DNA of 64,000 bases from Gammaproteobacteria bacterium. GTDB taxonomy: Bacteria; Pseudomonadota; Gammaproteobacteria; Pseudomonadales; Cellvibrionaceae. Below, one piece after another: positions 1 to 7,376 of the stretch (positions within the stretch are counted from its first letter, which is position 1; every line of letters begins with the position of its first letter). A program made the position numbers and the translations under genes. The notes beneath the pieces were generated by a model. The model ran no database searches, was not told where the DNA came from, and was given only the letters and a program-made list of their open reading frames with translations. The stretch lies in contig SEBV01000018.1 in NCBI GenBank assembly GCA_004172865.1, forward strand, positions 1 through 64,000. Reading direction: 5' to 3'.

Positions 1-75
1 TTAGTCTGTGTTACGGCTCCCAGCGCTGCCCACTTAACGGCTAGGCTTAGCGCGATTTATTAATGAGGCAATAGA

Positions 76-312
76 ATGTCTAGAGTATGTCAAGTTACCG
101 GCAAGCGTCCAATTACCGGTAACAATGTTTCTCACGCAAAAAACCACACTAAACGTCGTTTTTTGCCAAATCTTCACACTCACCGTTTCTGGGTTGAGGC
201 TGAAAAGCGCTTTGTTTCTCTGCGTGTTTCTGCGAAAGGTATGCGCGTAATTGACAAGCGTGGTATCGAAGCAGTTTTAGCTGACGTCCGTGCAAACGGC
301 GAAAAAGTTTAA
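76..312 (+). CDS. rpmB: 50S ribosomal protein L28
   Basis: This encodes ribosomal protein L28, a structural component of the large ribosomal subunit. The 78-residue product begins [12 protein letters not shown], the conserved opening of the family, and carries the basic stretch around residues 20-35 ([13 protein letters not shown]) expected for rRNA contact. Its length matches the proteobacterial family. A purine-rich GAGGCAA precedes the ATG by about 6 bases. It lies 13 bp upstream of rpmG, the usual two-gene operon in gammaproteobacteria, and the pair ends at a strong terminator at about 503-531. Identification is secure. Confidence 0.97.
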   Translation: MSRVCQVTGKRPITGNNVSHAKNHTKRRFLPNLHTHRFWVEAEKRFVSLRVSAKGMRVIDKRGIEAVLADVRANGEKV

Positions 313-325
313 TTAGGAGCTCGTC

Positions 326-481
326 ATGCGCGATAAAATTCGTCTTAACTCAAGCGCCGGTACTGGTCACTTTTACACTACTGACAAGAACAAGCGCACC
401 ATGCCAGAAAAAATGGAAATCAAAAAATACGATCCCGTTGTTCGCAAGCATGTTGTCTATAAAGAAGGCAAAATCAAGTAA
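326..481 (+). CDS. rpmG: 50S ribosomal protein L33
   Basis: A 51-residue product beginning [19 protein letters not shown] is ribosomal protein L33 of the large subunit. The conserved core [12 protein letters not shown] and the C-terminal [15 protein letters not shown] segment are present. There is no Cys-x2-Cys pair, so this is the zinc-independent form and the pair is not visibly a zinc-regulated paralogue. The start is preceded by TAGGAGCTCGTC, a strong ribosome binding site. It is co-transcribed with rpmB. Confidence 0.96.
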   Translation: MRDKIRLNSSAGTGHFYTTDKNKRTMPEKMEIKKYDPVVRKHVVYKEGKIK

Positions 482-502
482 TTATTATTTGATGAGCTTT
501 TG

Positions 503-531
503 AAAAAACCCGGCCTTGGTCGGGTTTTTTT
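503..531 (+). terminator. Rho-independent terminator of rpmB-rpmG
   Basis: The GC stem AACCCGG / TCGGGTT with a short CTTGG-type loop is followed by a T run and preceded by an A run, about 20 bases after the rpmG stop codon. It closes the two-gene ribosomal protein operon. Confidence 0.9.
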
Positions 532-619
532 ATGTCCGTAATTTACCCATAGCACTGTAAAAACCTGAAATAGTCTTACGTGCCAGACAAGCTGTTCTAG
601 ACTCAGGTTACGAGCAACT

Positions 620-2047
620 ATGCAGATAACATTTATGAGTGAATTGCGCGGTTTAACAGCATGGATGCGCACGCTGGCCGATCAGGAAATGCCCACCCTG
701 AATGCAGTGGTACGCGCTATTTGCGAACTCAGCGAGCATGACGAATGCCGCACCGATGACTTGACCAAGATAATCCTGCGCGATGCCAACCTCACCTCCA
801 AAGTCCTGAAAATCGCTAACTCGATTCACTACAACCGCTCCTTTATGCCGATCAAAACTGTATCGCGCGGAATCGTACAGTTGGGTTTCGATAACCTGAA
901 AAATATCACCCTCGCCAGCAGCCTGATCGACAGCTTTTTAAAAGGTAAGCCGAAAGCATTGCTAATCGAAAGCCTGGCAAAGTCTTTTCATGCCGCCGTG
1001 CAAGCTCGCGCGCTTGTACCTTACTTGACCGGCGAACACAAAGAACAGGTCTTTATCGCTGCGCTTTTGCGTAATATCGGCGAACTTGCGCTCTTATCGA
1101 CTGGGCGTGAAGCGGCGGAGAATTTTGTTACTGAGCGCAATCTGCATCCTGAAAAAGAGGCGAGTATTTCCCGTGAGTATCTCGGGGTCGATATTAACCA
1201 AATAAATCGCGGACTGATTAAAGAGTGGGCCTTAGGCGATTTGGTGCGGGAATCCAGCGAGGATTCGGTACGGCCGACGACCATGGCTTGCGCTGTAAAT
1301 CTCGGCAACGATTTGAGTAAATACATCCACAAAGGTATTAACTCGCCTGAGATGGAAAAGATTTATGTGCAGATGGCCAGCCTCTGCAATATCACTCCTG
1401 CCGCCGCTAAAGCGCAGGTGATAGAAGTGGCGGAAGAGGCAGCCGTAATTGCCAAGAGTTACGGCGTGGAGGTGTTGTTGCAAGCCTTACCGGATACCCA
1501 GGCAATCGAGGCGCAAGTTCAAGAAGAACCGCGCGTACAAACCGGCTACGAGTTTCAGCAACACATAAACCAAATCCACAAAACCATGTTTGAGGGCGGC
1601 GACATTTCTAAAATAATGCAGCTTTCAGTGGCTGCACTTTATGAAGGTTCGGGTATACCGCGCGTCACGATTTCCATGCTGGATTACAAGGCCAAGTCGT
1701 TGGACATTCGTTACGTAGCCGGCAAGGGCACGCAGCTGTGGCGGCAAACCGTGCGCATCGAATTGGATAAACTGCACAAAGGCGAGCTGCTGCACGATTT
1801 TTTGCGAGTACAACAAGCCGTATGGTATCAATCCAACGAAGGCCTTAAACCACTCGGTGCGCTTGAGCCGCTCGCGCCTAAGGGTGACATCATGCTCGCG
1901 CCGCTAAAAATCGATAAACGCCTGGTCGCGATTTTTTACGCTGATGGTGCAGGTCATAAATTATCTGCACGCCAATTTGAGGATTTTCAATTGATCGCCA
2001 ATCAACTCAATTTAATCCTGCGGGTCAATGCGAGCCAAGCGCATTGA
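620..2047 (+). CDS. HDOD domain protein with C-terminal GAF-like domain
   Basis: A 475-residue cytoplasmic signalling-type protein. Residues about 15-215 read as an HDOD domain, a catalytically dead HD-like fold: note NAVVRAICELSEH, the TSKVLKIANSIHY segment and the VSRGIVQLGFDNLKNITLA helix. Residues about 320-470 resemble a GAF domain. HDOD-GAF proteins are common regulators of motility, biofilm and cyclic-di-GMP output in gammaproteobacteria; the specific partner cannot be told from sequence. The ATG at 620 has GAG 8 bases upstream; an in-frame ATG at 635 is a possible alternative. It is monocistronic, bounded by terminators on both sides. Confidence 0.8.
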   Translation: MQITFMSELRGLTAWMRTLADQEMPTLNAVVRAICELSEHDECRTDDLTKIILRDANLTSKVLKIANSIHYNRSFMPIKTVSRGIVQLGFDNLKNITLASSLIDSFLKGKPKALLIESLAKSFHAAVQARALVPYLTGEHKEQVFIAALLRNIGELALLSTGREAAENFVTERNLHPEKEASISREYLGVDINQINRGLIKEWALGDLVRESSEDSVRPTTMACAVNLGNDLSKYIHKGINSPEMEKIYVQMASLCNITPAAAKAQVIEVAEEAAVIAKSYGVEVLLQALPDTQAIEAQVQEEPRVQTGYEFQQHINQIHKTMFEGGDISKIMQLSVAALYEGSGIPRVTISMLDYKAKSLDIRYVAGKGTQLWRQTVRIELDKLHKGELLHDFLRVQQAVWYQSNEGLKPLGALEPLAPKGDIMLAPLKIDKRLVAIFYADGAGHKLSARQFEDFQLIANQLNLILRVNASQAH

Positions 2048-2065
2048 TTTATCAAATCGCCGGCA

Positions 2066-2096
2066 ATAAAAAACCCGCCGAAGCGGGTTTTTTTAA
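2066..2096. terminator. Bidirectional terminator between convergent genes
   Basis: The stem AAACCCGC / GCGGGTTT with a CGAA loop is flanked by an A run and a T run. It lies between the HDOD gene (plus strand) and the PEP-CTERM gene (minus strand) and can serve both. Confidence 0.85.
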
Positions 2097-2108
2097 TCAT
2101 TCACATCA

Positions 2109-2747
2109 TTAACCGCGATTAAAACGACGTGCGATGACCAAACCGAACAAACCTAAAGCCATCAGCATCATATTCATCGGCTCAGGAACTGAAGCACTGC
2201 GGTAAGCGTGGTTATCGCTTTCAAATGCAAAACCACTGCTAATCAATTTCACGCTGTCGAAACTGGCTGGGCCAAAATCGAAGTTAATGTAGCGGTTGGA
2301 TGACCATTCGCTTTGGTTTCCGCTAGCGCTCAAACTTGGCAAATCTGCGCCGGAAAAGCTACCTATCTGCGTATCGCCAGAGAAGAAGCTGATGATGTTG
2401 TAGGTATCGATGGAACCCCAGAACAAGCCAAAATAATTAGCTTGAAGACCCAAATTCATAACTGCAGTGTGAGTGGTGTCAGATGGGTTTGGAACTGATA
2501 TAAAAGTAGAGTTGGTACCGAAGGGCTGGGCGTACAATCCAGAAGCGCTGCCAGAAACGAGGGCGAAGTCACCTGTGCAAGACGCATAACCAGCGCAGTT
2601 TCCTGCATTAAAATCAACGGTAGTCACACCAGCAACAGTGCTGGCAGTCTGGCCTGCTTCAGAAGCAGTAACAGAAATAGGAGTCGCATTGGCACTTGCT
2701 GCAAAACATAAGGAAACAATCGCAACACTTCTAAAAAGCCCAATCAT
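2109..2747 (-). CDS. PEP-CTERM sorting-signal protein
   Basis: A 212-residue exported protein of unknown function. Residues 1-21 form a signal peptide (hydrophobic core, ASANA-TP cleavage site). The C-terminus has the tripartite PEP-CTERM signal: VPEP at about 187-190, a hydrophobic helix MMLMALGLFGLVIA, and a final basic cluster RRFNRG. Such tails are recognised by an exosortase (EpsH/XrtA) that processes and anchors proteins linked to exopolysaccharide. The central domain is rich in Ser, Gly and aromatic residues and looks beta-stranded. No exosortase gene is in the window, so the sorting enzyme must be elsewhere. Transcription is leftward and ends at the shared terminator. Confidence 0.82.
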   Translation of the reverse strand: MIGLFRSVAIVSLCFAASANATPISVTASEAGQTASTVAGVTTVDFNAGNCAGYASCTGDFALVSGSASGLYAQPFGTNSTFISVPNPSDTTHTAVMNLGLQANYFGLFWGSIDTYNIISFFSGDTQIGSFSGADLPSLSASGNQSEWSSNRYINFDFGPASFDSVKLISSGFAFESDNHAYRSASVPEPMNMMLMALGLFGLVIARRFNRG

Positions 2748-2993
2748 TTACTAAAACCTCTAAAATTACCCGATTATGCGACTGCTTTCAGTATCACGAA
2801 TCAGCTCATTTAATGATCTAAAACCGCGATTAACATCACACAGTTATCGCAAGTTGTGTGATGTATGTCACATTTATAGCCCCTTATTCCCAATTGCGCA
2901 AACTCAAAGCACGTTTTTATTTCGATTAGATCTTTTTAATTAGCAACTTCAATTTCTTATAAACTATGGTTTACCAAATTTGGATTTATCCGC

Positions 2994-3806
2994 ATGCCTG
3001 AACTGCCCGAAGTTGAAACTACCCTGCGCGGAATTGCTCCGCACACGCTCAATCGCATTGTTTCCAAAGTGATTATTCGCCAGCCGCGTCTGCGTTGGCC
3101 GATTCCTGTAGAATTTGAATCGCTACTTACCCAGCAGAAACTGCTCGGGATAACACGTCGCGGCAAATACCTGCTTTTTCAATTCGACCATGGCCACGCC
3201 CTGATCCATCTCGGTATGTCCGGCAGTTTGCGTATTGTGGATGCAGACACGCCGCCCAATACCCACGATCACTTCGATTGGGTGTTCGACAAGCTTGTGC
3301 TGCGCTACCACGACCCGCGCCGGTTCGGTTGCTTACTCTGGGTGGAAGGTGAACCGCAAGATCACAAATTGCTCGCCATGCTCGGTCCTGAGCCCTTAAC
3401 TGATGAGTTCACGGCCGACTATCTTTTTAAGCGCAGCCGCAAACGCACCCAGGCAGTGAAGCAATTTCTTATGGATAGCCATGTAGTGGTTGGCGTGGGC
3501 AATATCTACGCAAACGAATCACTATTTATGTCGCGCATCAAACCCATTCGCAAAGCGGGCACACTCACGCGCAAAAATTGTGAAGATTTGGTGAGGGATA
3601 TTAAATTTGTGCTCGCGCGTTCGATTGAACAAGGCGGAACAACCTTGCGCGATTTTGTCGGCGGCGATGGCAAACCAGGCTACTTCAAACAACAACTTCT
3701 GGTCTACGGGCGCGGCGGCGAAGCGTGCAACGAATGCGGGAAAATGTTAAAAGAAGTTCGCATGATGGATCGCACTACGGTTTATTGTGTGGATTGCCAA
3801 AAATAA
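2994..3806 (+). CDS. mutM: Formamidopyrimidine-DNA glycosylase (Fpg/MutM)
   Basis: A DNA repair enzyme that excises 8-oxoguanine and ring-opened purines and cleaves the abasic site. The start MPELPEVETTLRGI is diagnostic: after removal of Met, Pro2 is the Schiff-base nucleophile and Glu3 the acid. The ARP-type zinc finger at the C-terminus has Cys245, Cys248, Cys265 and Cys268. The helix-two-turn-helix segment VGVGNIYANESLF is intact. The 270-residue length is typical. It is monocistronic. Confidence 0.97.
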   Translation: MPELPEVETTLRGIAPHTLNRIVSKVIIRQPRLRWPIPVEFESLLTQQKLLGITRRGKYLLFQFDHGHALIHLGMSGSLRIVDADTPPNTHDHFDWVFDKLVLRYHDPRRFGCLLWVEGEPQDHKLLAMLGPEPLTDEFTADYLFKRSRKRTQAVKQFLMDSHVVVGVGNIYANESLFMSRIKPIRKAGTLTRKNCEDLVRDIKFVLARSIEQGGTTLRDFVGGDGKPGYFKQQLLVYGRGGEACNECGKMLKEVRMMDRTTVYCVDCQK

Positions 3807-3858
3807 AAATTCAATTTCAAATCTGGCGATGATTTTTTCATCGCCAGAATTCAAAATA

Positions 3859-4071
3859 TTAATCGAAGATAAATAAATTTTTTACCGCAACATTCAAAGC
3901 GCTGGCGATTTTTTCCAAATTATCAAACGACGGACCGTGGATTCCCCGCTCAATATTACTGATCGATTCAATAGTTACGCCCACCTCATTTGCAAGTTGT
4001 TCCTGTGTCAATTTTGCGGCAAGTCGCAAGGTTTGTACGCGCTTACCAAATTGCTTTTTTAGTTGTGACAT
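3859..4071 (-). CDS. Small Xre-family helix-turn-helix regulator
   Basis: A 70-residue protein that is almost entirely one HTH_3 domain: QLKKQFGKRVQTLRLAAKLTQEQLANEVG, with recognition helix region TIESISNIERG. Such minimal Xre proteins act as dimeric repressors. I chose the ATG at 4071 because the longer open frame to 4218 adds residues unrelated to the family. Upstream, between this gene and the divergent small gene at 4205, is an inverted repeat (4112-4132) suited to an operator. The role is unknown; it could be an orphan antitoxin-like or housekeeping repressor. Confidence 0.75.
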   Translation of the reverse strand: MSQLKKQFGKRVQTLRLAAKLTQEQLANEVGVTIESISNIERGIHGPSFDNLEKIASALNVAVKNLFIFD

Positions 4072-4111
4072 ACCTGACCCCATAAGATGAGCGAGCATAT
4101 TATTGAGGTTG

Positions 4112-4140
4112 AACTTCGGCCGTAACGAAGTTAAACTTCG
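4112..4140. promoter_or_regulatory. Inverted plus direct repeat, probable operator
   Basis: AACTTCG at 4112-4118 is inverted as CGAAGTT at 4126-4132 with a 7-base spacer, and repeated directly as AACTTCG at 4134-4140. It lies in the divergent intergenic region between the Xre gene (start 4071) and the small gene at 4205, so autoregulation by the Xre protein is a reasonable inference. Confidence 0.55.
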
Positions 4141-4204
4141 CCATGCAGTTATTTTAATACCAGCTGAAACGGAAAACCTATTTGTAATTGCCAAGGAGCA
4201 CAGA

Positions 4205-4432
4205 ATGAATAAACGCACTGATGCAACATTGAATTTAAATTTTTTAAATAATTATGTATTGGAGGACGAGATTTATCTGCGGATGGATAAGCTGCAAGCA
4301 CTTTGCGCCGCACAAATTGTGTTGGATGCGAGCGATACGGCTACGGCGCGTTATGTACGCACTCACTACTCGATGGTGATTGAAGAACAGGTCACTGAAT
4401 TACGTAATTTGCTTAATCAATTATTTCCGTAA
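4205..4432 (+). CDS. Small protein of unknown function (75 aa)
   Basis: I do not recognise this gene. The ATG at 4205 is chosen because AAGGAG lies 8 bases upstream; the open frame runs further 5' but without a binding site. The product is acidic to neutral and predicted helical (YLRMDKLQALCAAQIVLDAS; IEEQVTELRNLLNQL). It is divergent from a minimal Xre regulator across an inverted repeat, and its 3' end faces the 86-residue gene at 4441-4701, which has a similar layout (a helix with QA-x-CA, a central Asp/Thr turn, a C-terminal amphipathic helix). The two may be distant relatives. No signal peptide or membrane segment. Confidence 0.6.
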   Translation: MNKRTDATLNLNFLNNYVLEDEIYLRMDKLQALCAAQIVLDASDTATARYVRTHYSMVIEEQVTELRNLLNQLFP

Positions 4433-4440
4433 AAATATCG

Positions 4441-4701
4441 CTAATTTTCCTCACAGGATTTTTCCTGAATTTTCTTCAAAGAAATTTTTAAGTCTTCTAC
4501 ACGACGTTTTAAACATCCCGAAAAAGCAGTCACGCCCCGCTGAGTTGCATCATCTAATCCCATCTCCGTTACCGCCATACAACTCAATGCATCACACAAG
4601 AGTGCGCAGTAAGCCTGAAACTCAACAAACTCATCGTAAAACACCACCAAATTTTCAGCTAAAGAACCGCTTTCATTAAAGGGTATTAAAGGATCATGCA
4701 T
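4441..4701 (-). CDS. Small protein of unknown function (86 aa)
   Basis: An unrecognised 86-residue protein. The start at 4701 follows AGGAAGC about 5 bases upstream on the minus strand; upstream in-frame residues are Phe/Tyr-rich and unlikely to be translated. It contains four cysteines (including AYCALLCDALSC) and a lysine-rich amphipathic C-terminal helix (RRVEDLKISLKKIQEK). It is convergent with the 75-residue gene (8 bp apart) and divergent from the Xre gene at 4873, separated by palindromic DNA at 4747-4774. Helical content and gene context suggest a partner of the neighbouring regulators, but nothing proves it. Confidence 0.55.
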   Translation of the reverse strand: MHDPLIPFNESGSLAENLVVFYDEFVEFQAYCALLCDALSCMAVTEMGLDDATQRGVTAFSGCLKRRVEDLKISLKKIQEKSCEEN

Positions 4702-4746
4702 ATAAGCTTCCTGCCAATACTTTAGAAAAATAAACTTATACCAAAT

Positions 4747-4774
4747 AAACGCGTTTAACACGTTTTTGAAAACG
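4747..4774. promoter_or_regulatory. Two adjacent palindromes, probable operator
   Basis: The perfect palindrome AAACGCGTTT (4747-4756) is followed by CGTTTT-TG-AAAACG (4761-4774). They sit between the divergent genes at 4701 (minus) and 4873 (plus). Further right TACCTGT occurs twice (4822-4828 and 4852-4858), 30 bp apart. This density of symmetry beside an Xre gene suggests a regulator binding region. Confidence 0.45.
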
Positions 4775-4872
4775 ATTTAACGCTTTTATGTTGCTGCCAG
4801 AATACTAAACACTGCGTAATATACCTGTCAAGCGTGTGAATAGTATCAATTTACCTGTTTTTGGATAATAAA

Positions 4873-5262
4873 ATGGCAAAACCAGTGGCAAACGACATTG
4901 ACCGTCAAATAGGACTTCGCCTTAAGAAATTGCGCCAGCAAGAAGGCGTAAGTGCAGCTACGCTGGCGGAAGCTATAGGCTCAACCCAGCAACAAATTTC
5001 GCGCTACGAAAATGCGCAAAATAAAATCAGTGCGTCGCAGTTATATTTACTCGCACAAAGTCTTTCAGTACCGCTCGCCTGGTTTTTTTTAGATACCGAA
5101 GCAATAGAACCCAGCCCATTACTCGTCAGCGAAAAATCGCCACCTCAATATGTACGCTCATCCGTTGCCGACGAAACTGCTACCCTGCAAGCCATATGGC
5201 CGCGTCTCAATGCAGCACAACGCAGTGCCACTTTAAAATTATTAGATTCGTTTCTCGAATAA
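4873..5262 (+). CDS. Xre-family regulator with C-terminal extension
   Basis: A 129-residue DNA-binding protein. Residues about 10-70 are an HTH_3 domain (QIGLRLKKLRQQEGVSAATL, then GSTQQQISRYENAQNKIS as the recognition region). The C-terminal half (about 75-129) is a Pro/Ser linker followed by a predicted helix QAIWPRLNAAQRSATLKLLDSF, resembling the oligomerisation tail of SinR/ImmR-like proteins. The ATG at 4873 has GGA about 8 bases upstream; an in-frame TTG at 4861 is possible. It is followed 49 bp later by the HNH gene. The target is probably its own divergent promoter region. Confidence 0.75.
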   Translation: MAKPVANDIDRQIGLRLKKLRQQEGVSAATLAEAIGSTQQQISRYENAQNKISASQLYLLAQSLSVPLAWFFLDTEAIEPSPLLVSEKSPPQYVRSSVADETATLQAIWPRLNAAQRSATLKLLDSFLE

Positions 5263-5311
5263 AATAGAAACCAACAAAATTTTGCTGACCAAACATAAAA
5301 ACAGGTAACTT

Positions 5312-5653
5312 ATGGCAATCAACAACCATGGCGCAAGCCAGAATTATTTGCAAAAAGAACAGGGTTACCGCGAAAAAGCGTTAAAAATGTATCCCTGGAT
5401 TTGCGGCCGCTGTGCGCGCGAATTTAATTCCAAAAATATTCGCGAACTCACTGTGCATCACCGCGATCACAATCACGACAATAATCCTTCTGATGGAAGC
5501 AATTGGGAGTTGCTATGTCTTTATTGCCACGACAATGAGCATACAAAATTCCACGAACACATTTTGTATGGCTCAACCAAAGCCAAAGAAATTGCGCCCG
5601 CGACATTCAATCCTTTTGCCCAATTAAAAGATTTGATGGATAAGAAAAATTAA
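5312..5653 (+). CDS. yajD: YajD-family HNH nuclease
   Basis: A 113-residue protein of the YajD/HNH family. Structural zinc ligands Cys31, Cys34, Cys69 and Cys72 frame the HNH core, which has His49-His50 at the start of the beta-beta-alpha metal motif, Asn64 in the middle and His73 after the last cysteine. YajD proteins are conserved in gammaproteobacteria; the cellular substrate is not established. The binding site AGGTAACTT directly precedes the ATG. No phage packaging genes flank it, so I read it as the chromosomal housekeeping form. Confidence 0.85.
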   Translation: MAINNHGASQNYLQKEQGYREKALKMYPWICGRCAREFNSKNIRELTVHHRDHNHDNNPSDGSNWELLCLYCHDNEHTKFHEHILYGSTKAKEIAPATFNPFAQLKDLMDKKN

Positions 5654-5663
5654 TGCGCGGCAA

Positions 5664-6353
5664 TTAAAACGGGCAAGGGCACACACCTGTTATTTTCTCG
5701 CCGGTAGCAGGGTGAACGAATTCAATCTCAGTCGCGTGTAACATTAACCGTTCTGCCATATCAAACGATTCTGCATTTCGATATAAATCACAACCCAAAA
5801 TCGGATGACTAATTTCACGACTATGAATACGCAATTGATGCGTGCGTCCTGTCAGTGGTGAAAATAAAACTCGTGTGCGTGGCGGATTTTCTAATCGCTC
5901 AATAACCTGATATTGAGTTACTGCTTTCTTACCGGCTTCATAACAGATTTTTTGTAGCGGAAAATTATCTACATCTTTCGAAATCGGGAATTCAATTAGG
6001 CCGTTATCTTCTTTTAAATGCCCGTTCAATATAGCGGTATACGTTTTTAAAACTGTACCTTCCTGAAATTGCTTACCAATAAAAGCATTTACCGTTTTAT
6101 TAAGTGCAACTACCATAATGCCGGATGTACCAAAATCTAACCGATGCGCTAAAGTTGCGGTAGGGAAATCTTGCACCAAACGATAATGTACAGAATCTTT
6201 ATTGAGCGGATTTTTACCAGACAAGCTCAGTAAGCCGCTAGGTTTATTGATAAGGAGAAGATGCTCGTCTTTAAATAAAATGCTTATGTTGGCGTGACAT
6301 TGAGGTGCAATAAAATGATCGATTTTAGATTGCATGCGGTTAATCAAATCCAA
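5664..6353 (-). CDS. RluA-family RNA pseudouridine synthase
   Basis: A 229-residue pseudouridine synthase converting specific uridines in tRNA or 23S rRNA. The catalytic motif HRLDFGTSG holds Asp73, and the family motif TGRTHQLRIH follows near residue 170. The C-terminal PATGEKITGVCPCPF end is also typical. There is no N-terminal S4 domain, so it resembles RluA or the TruC-like short forms rather than RluC/RluD. The first Met at 6353 is used; Met7 (6335) is a possible alternative. The precise target uridine cannot be assigned from sequence. Confidence 0.85.
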   Translation of the reverse strand: MDLINRMQSKIDHFIAPQCHANISILFKDEHLLLINKPSGLLSLSGKNPLNKDSVHYRLVQDFPTATLAHRLDFGTSGIMVVALNKTVNAFIGKQFQEGTVLKTYTAILNGHLKEDNGLIEFPISKDVDNFPLQKICYEAGKKAVTQYQVIERLENPPRTRVLFSPLTGRTHQLRIHSREISHPILGCDLYRNAESFDMAERLMLHATEIEFVHPATGEKITGVCPCPF

Positions 6354-6369
6354 TAAATATAACCCAAAT

Positions 6370-6398
6370 AAAAAAGCCCTGCACTGCAGGGCTTTTTA
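6370..6398 (-). terminator. Terminator of the sahR-metK-ahcY-metF operon
   Basis: The stem AAAGCCCTGCA / TGCAGGGCTTT is flanked by A and T runs, 15 bases downstream of the metF stop codon on the minus strand. Confidence 0.85.
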
Positions 6399-6412
6399 AC
6401 ATCGACACTACA

Positions 6413-7261
6413 TTATTCCGCTGGAACCAAGCCCAAATTTTTTACAATTTGCGCCGTGGGTTCAGTTTGGTTCATGGTATAAAAATGTAATCCTGGCGCT
6501 TCATTTTCTAGTAGCACTTCACATAGCTCTGTTACCAAATCAATACCGAAGGCTTTCAAGCTAACTTCGTCATCACCATAATTCTCTAACGCTTTTCGCA
6601 ACCAGCGCGGAATTTCTGCGCCGCAGGAATCGGAGAAGCGAGTGAGATTGCGGTAATTAATAATGGGCATTATGCCGGGGTAGATCGGTTGAGTAATTCC
6701 TGCTTTACGAGTTTGCTCAAGAAAATAAAAATAGGAATCCGGATTAAAAAAGTATTGCGTGATGGCGCTGTCGGCACCGGCATCGAATTTACCTTTCAAA
6801 AAATTAATATCATCCGCATAGCTTTTTGCTTGTGGATGAATTTCCGGATATGCCGCCACTTCCAAGTGAAATTGTTTGCCGAAATGTTTGCGAATAAATG
6901 CAACTAATTCGTTGGCGTAAACCAACTGTTGTTGCCCGCCCATACCCGATGGCAAATCGCCACGCAGAGCAACTATGCGATCAACACCTTCCGCTTTATA
7001 TTCGCCAAGCAATTGCAGAATTGTTGCTTCGTCATCACTGCCAAAAGATAAATGCGGGGCGATGCTAATGCCATCAGTTGCAAATTGCGTGACTATACCT
7101 TTGGTGTTGTCGCGCGTTGAACCGCCAGCACCGTAAGTCACGGAAAAAAAATCTGGCTCAAATTCATTGAGCTGGTCGCGCACCTTAATCAGTTTTTCTT
7201 TTCCTTCCGGCGTTTTTGTCGGAAAGAATTCAAAACTTAAACGCGGTTGTGAATCGGTCAT
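6413..7261 (-). CDS. metF: Methylenetetrahydrofolate reductase
   Basis: MetF is a flavoprotein that reduces 5,10-methylene-THF to 5-methyl-THF with NAD(P)H, supplying the methyl group for methionine synthesis. The 282-residue product opens with LSFEFFPTKTPEG (the conserved FEFFPPK-like motif) and contains VTYGAGGS and RGDLP motifs of the TIM barrel and FAD site. Length is typical. It is the last gene of the leftward methionine-cycle run and lies 115 bp after ahcY; that gap holds a REP-like palindrome. Confidence 0.96.
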   Translation of the reverse strand: MTDSQPRLSFEFFPTKTPEGKEKLIKVRDQLNEFEPDFFSVTYGAGGSTRDNTKGIVTQFATDGISIAPHLSFGSDDEATILQLLGEYKAEGVDRIVALRGDLPSGMGGQQQLVYANELVAFIRKHFGKQFHLEVAAYPEIHPQAKSYADDINFLKGKFDAGADSAITQYFFNPDSYFYFLEQTRKAGITQPIYPGIMPIINYRNLTRFSDSCGAEIPRWLRKALENYGDDEVSLKAFGIDLVTELCEVLLENEAPGLHFYTMNQTEPTAQIVKNLGLVPAE

Positions 7262-7322
7262 GATTTATACCCTGCATCTCAATCGAATTATTCAATTGAG
7301 TACCATTGATTAATTTATCCAT

Positions 7323-7349
7323 CGTCATCTTCGCGCAGCGGAGATGACG
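7323..7349. repeat. REP-like palindromic repeat, copy A
   Basis: CGTCATC at 7323-7329 pairs with GATGACG at 7343-7349 around a GC-rich core. Related copies occur at 8793-8819 and 27626-27650. It lies between ahcY and metF. Confidence 0.6.
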
Positions 7350-7376
7350 ATTCCCCGCTTAAAGGGGTTTAACAAA

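Noticed and set aside
4103-4204. Longer N-terminus for the 75-aa gene
   Set aside because: The extension overlaps the operator-like repeat and has no ribosome binding site, while AAGGAG precedes 4205.
5312-5653. Phage HNH homing or packaging nuclease
   Set aside because: It matches the chromosomal YajD type and no terminase, portal or intron features are near.
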